From NCBI GenBank assembly GCA_965603115.1, contig CBFDBT010000121.1, positions 1-8,113 of the forward strand: a stretch of 8,113 nt of DNA, in the 5' to 3' direction. This document shows, piece by piece, positions 6,208-8,113 of the stretch (position 1 is its first letter; every line of letters begins with the position of its first letter). This DNA comes from CBFDBT01 sp965603115. Lineage in GTDB: Bacteria; Pseudomonadota; Alphaproteobacteria; Sphingomonadales; Kordiimonadaceae. Under the pieces are notes generated by a model. It was not told the DNA's origin. It was given only the letters and a program-made list of their open reading frames with translations, and did not search any database. Position numbers and translations under genes: made by a program.

Positions 6208-7038
6208 TCAAAGGCCTGCGGCATCTTCAAAAGCTAGGCTATCTTCCAACAGCGTAAAGGAAGCGAGAGGCTCCACTCCAGCCCTTATAAAGCGGATATC
6301 ATGCTCCCATAGTGGATAATATTTCAATAAGGCGGGTACTTCTTTGCGCCAAGGCAATTTTAGTCGCATGACAATGCGCAAAACATAGTCAGGAAAGCGT
6401 ATTAAATCACCAAATCCGGGAGAAAACTCCAATATTAGCTTTGACAGCCTTCCCAAAAAGAGGATCCGGTCTATTTGACGAGTACAATAGACATCTTCTC
6501 TCCCCTCATTCATAGCTTTTTTTAATTCTTTACGTATCTGGCTTTCAACAGATTTTAAGATTGATTCGTCTAGCTGCACACATTCTCTCACGGGAGGTAA
6601 AGTATCCCCTTCGGACTTTACAGCAGCAATTAATGCTCGCCTTCTGATCTCATCTGGCAAACCGGTGAACCCGCTACCCATCCAAAAAGTAGCGCGCTCT
6701 GTAAAGGTAATGATAGGCATACCCTTTATGAGGAAATCATCCCCACCGGCACGAAGCCCGCCTCTAATAATTTCGATATCATCATAACCAGTGAGATAAA
6801 GAACTGGCATCGTTTTCAGCGATTGTTCTTTGAGTGTAGCAACAAAATCAAAGCCACCCATACCTGGCATTTGAACATCAGAGATGACAAGAGCTGGATT
6901 AAACTCACGGACTAAATCTATAGCTTCTTCACCAGAATTTGCTGTAGCAGCCTGAAAACCCATGCGTGCGACAGCAGCCCCGTAAAGACGGGAAATCATG
7001 GGGTCATCATCGACAAGTACAATAGATATATCTGACAC
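6208..7038 (-). CDS. Response regulator with unassigned C-terminal region
   Basis: This is a 276-residue two-component protein. Residues 1-107 are a complete CheY-like receiver: acidic residues D10-D12, phospho-acceptor D54 in ISDVQMPGMGGFDF, switch T83 in LYLTGYDD, and K105 in DFLIKGMP. Residues 108-276 match no output domain I recognise. I see no helix-turn-helix, GGDEF, EAL or HD-GYP motif. There is a charged helical stretch (about 153-176) followed by a part rich in Arg, Trp and Pro (LKLPWRKEVPALLKYYPLWE). The start is GTG at 7036-7038 with AGGA about eight bases upstream. An ATG two bases before it is in another frame. The gene lies 29 bases after mgtE and 13 bases before the DUF1489 gene. 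No histidine kinase is in the window, so its partner is unknown. It may act through protein-protein contact. Confidence 0.88.
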   Translation of the reverse strand: MSDISIVLVDDDPMISRLYGAAVARMGFQAATANSGEEAIDLVREFNPALVISDVQMPGMGGFDFVATLKEQSLKTMPVLYLTGYDDIEIIRGGLRAGGDDFLIKGMPIITFTERATFWMGSGFTGLPDEIRRRALIAAVKSEGDTLPPVRECVQLDESILKSVESQIRKELKKAMNEGREDVYCTRQIDRILFLGRLSKLILEFSPGFGDLIRFPDYVLRIVMRLKLPWRKEVPALLKYYPLWEHDIRFIRAGVEPLASFTLLEDSLAFEDAAGL

Positions 7039-7067
7039 ATGTAATCCTAATATTTTTTAGACATGCC

Positions 7068-8113
7068 TTATAATAAAATGATTGCAGCAAGCCCAAGAAA
7101 TGCGAAAAAACCAACCACATCTGTAATCGTAGTTACGAACACGCTAGATGAAATAGCTGGATCAACTCCAACTCTTTCGAGCGTAATGGGAACAAGTAAC
7201 CCAGAAAGAGACGCTATAATCAGATTAAAAATCATAGCAGACGCAAATACAAGACTTAAAGTAGCATTATCGAACCAAGCCCAAACAACTAACCCTGCAA
7301 CTATGGCTAAAGCTGAGCCATTAAGCACAGACACCATAAACTCACGATTGAGTGTCCGCCATGTATTATTGGCATTTAATTCACGAGTTGCAATAGCGCG
7401 CACCGCGACAGTCATAGTCTGAGTGCCAGCATTGCCACCCATAGAAGCAACGATGGGCATTAATATGGCCAAGGCCACCATTTGCTCAATTGAGGCATCA
7501 AAGAGTGAAATAACGGTCGATGCCAGAACTGCCGTTAAAAGATTGACGAACAACCAAACAAAGCGACTGCGAGTCATGTCGAGAATAGATTCGTTGAGGC
7601 CACTTTCATGCACACCGGCCAGCGCCATAATATCTTCTTCAACCTCTTCTTCAATCACATCAACCACATCATCAACTGTAATCATACCCACAAGGCGACC
7701 AGCCTCGTTAATGACGGCTGCTGAAATCAAATGGTATTTGGCAAAGTAATAAGCAACATCTTCCTGATCTTCCATAGCTTTGATCAAATGTTGCTTACGC
7801 TTCATCAAATCGCCTATATTTTGAGAGCGCTGAGACCGAAGCAAAGCGGACAAACCCATCGAACCAACAGGCCTATATGCCGGATCAACAATAAATATTT
7901 CATAAAAAGTATCAGCGATTTCCTCTTTGGAATTCCGAAGATAATCAATCGCCTGGCCTACAGTCCAAAATTCTGGAAGAGCAACCAAATCTCGTTGCAT
8001 CAAGCGACCAGCGGTCTCATCTGGATAAGCCAGACCTTCTTCAATGGCAGCCCGGTCATCAGCTTGTAAAGTTTTCAGAATTTCTTGTTGATCATCCTCG
8101 TGAAGTTCTTCTA
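7068..8113 (-). CDS. mgtE: Magnesium transporter MgtE (C-terminal part, 5' end outside window)
   Basis: MgtE is a homodimeric inner-membrane Mg2+ channel gated by its cytosolic domains. The reading frame is open to the right edge, giving 347 visible residues. It begins in the end of the MgtE N-domain (AYPDETAGRLMQRDLVALP), followed by a CBS pair (about 38-160; the second contains AAVINEAGRLVGMITVDDVV). The plug-helix region comes next, then a membrane domain of about five helices from residue 183. The pore signature MPIVASMGGNAGTQ is at 218-231, and TTITDVVGFF (327-336) contains the conserved pore Asp at 331. An apparent start at 8003 is an internal TTG, because conserved family sequence continues upstream of it. 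The response regulator gene follows after 29 bases. The missing part should be roughly the first 100 or so residues. Confidence 0.94.
   Translation of the reverse strand, partial: EELHEDDQQEILKTLQADDRAAIEEGLAYPDETAGRLMQRDLVALPEFWTVGQAIDYLRNSKEEIADTFYEIFIVDPAYRPVGSMGLSALLRSQRSQNIGDLMKRKQHLIKAMEDQEDVAYYFAKYHLISAAVINEAGRLVGMITVDDVVDVIEEEVEEDIMALAGVHESGLNESILDMTRSRFVWLFVNLLTAVLASTVISLFDASIEQMVALAILMPIVASMGGNAGTQTMTVAVRAIATRELNANNTWRTLNREFMVSVLNGSALAIVAGLVVWAWFDNATLSLVFASAMIFNLIIASLSGLLVPITLERVGVDPAISSSVFVTTITDVVGFFAFLGLAAIILL

Noticed and set aside
7063..7749. Plus-strand open frames of about 110-120 codons opposite mgtE
   Set aside because: They are antisense to the strongly conserved MgtE frame, have low-complexity Ser/Thr/Ala-rich translations and lack family resemblance.
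8001..8003. Translation start of the magnesium transporter at this TTG
   Set aside because: The frame remains open and family-like upstream (AYPDETAGRL) to the window edge, so this is an internal codon.
7731..8069. Plus-strand open frame of 112 codons near the right edge
   Set aside because: It is antisense to the CBS domains of MgtE, which are clearly the real coding sequence.

Overview
The window looks like chromosomal core DNA from an alphaproteobacterium with moderately AT-rich codon use. MipZ, a DUF1489 protein, a SapC-family protein and the clpS-clpA pair together point to Alphaproteobacteria. I cannot place it to order. No mobile elements, CRISPR arrays, rRNA or tRNA genes are visible, and coding density is high (largest gap about 170 bases).

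Layout. Positions 1-829 (minus strand) hold clpS followed by the 5' part of clpA, which runs off the left edge. ClpS delivers N-degron substrates to the ClpAP protease. Positions 935-2250 (minus) hold mipZ, the ParA-like ATPase that positions the division site, and a small membrane-anchored J-domain protein whose start codon overlaps the mipZ stop (TAATG). From 2420 to 4230 (plus, divergent from mipZ) lie a Bax-like glucosaminidase with an N-terminal membrane anchor and panC (pantothenate synthetase), overlapping by 4 nt (ATGA). A cold-shock domain protein with a C-terminal DUF1294 membrane domain follows at 4318-4911 (plus).

From 8113 down to 4997 everything is on the minus strand: the C-terminal part of an MgtE-type magnesium transporter (5' end outside the window), a response regulator with an unrecognised C-terminal region, a DUF1489 protein and a SapC-family protein. 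Short gaps (29, 13 and 64 nt) suggest one transcription unit. It converges on the CSD-DUF1294 gene at about 4911-4997.

Most genes are recognisable families. The less explained parts are the output region of the response regulator and its link to mgtE/DUF1489/sapC, the tight coupling of a J-domain membrane protein to mipZ, and the divergent arrangement of a division-site regulator and a peptidoglycan hydrolase. I see no clear evidence of a wholly new multi-gene system.
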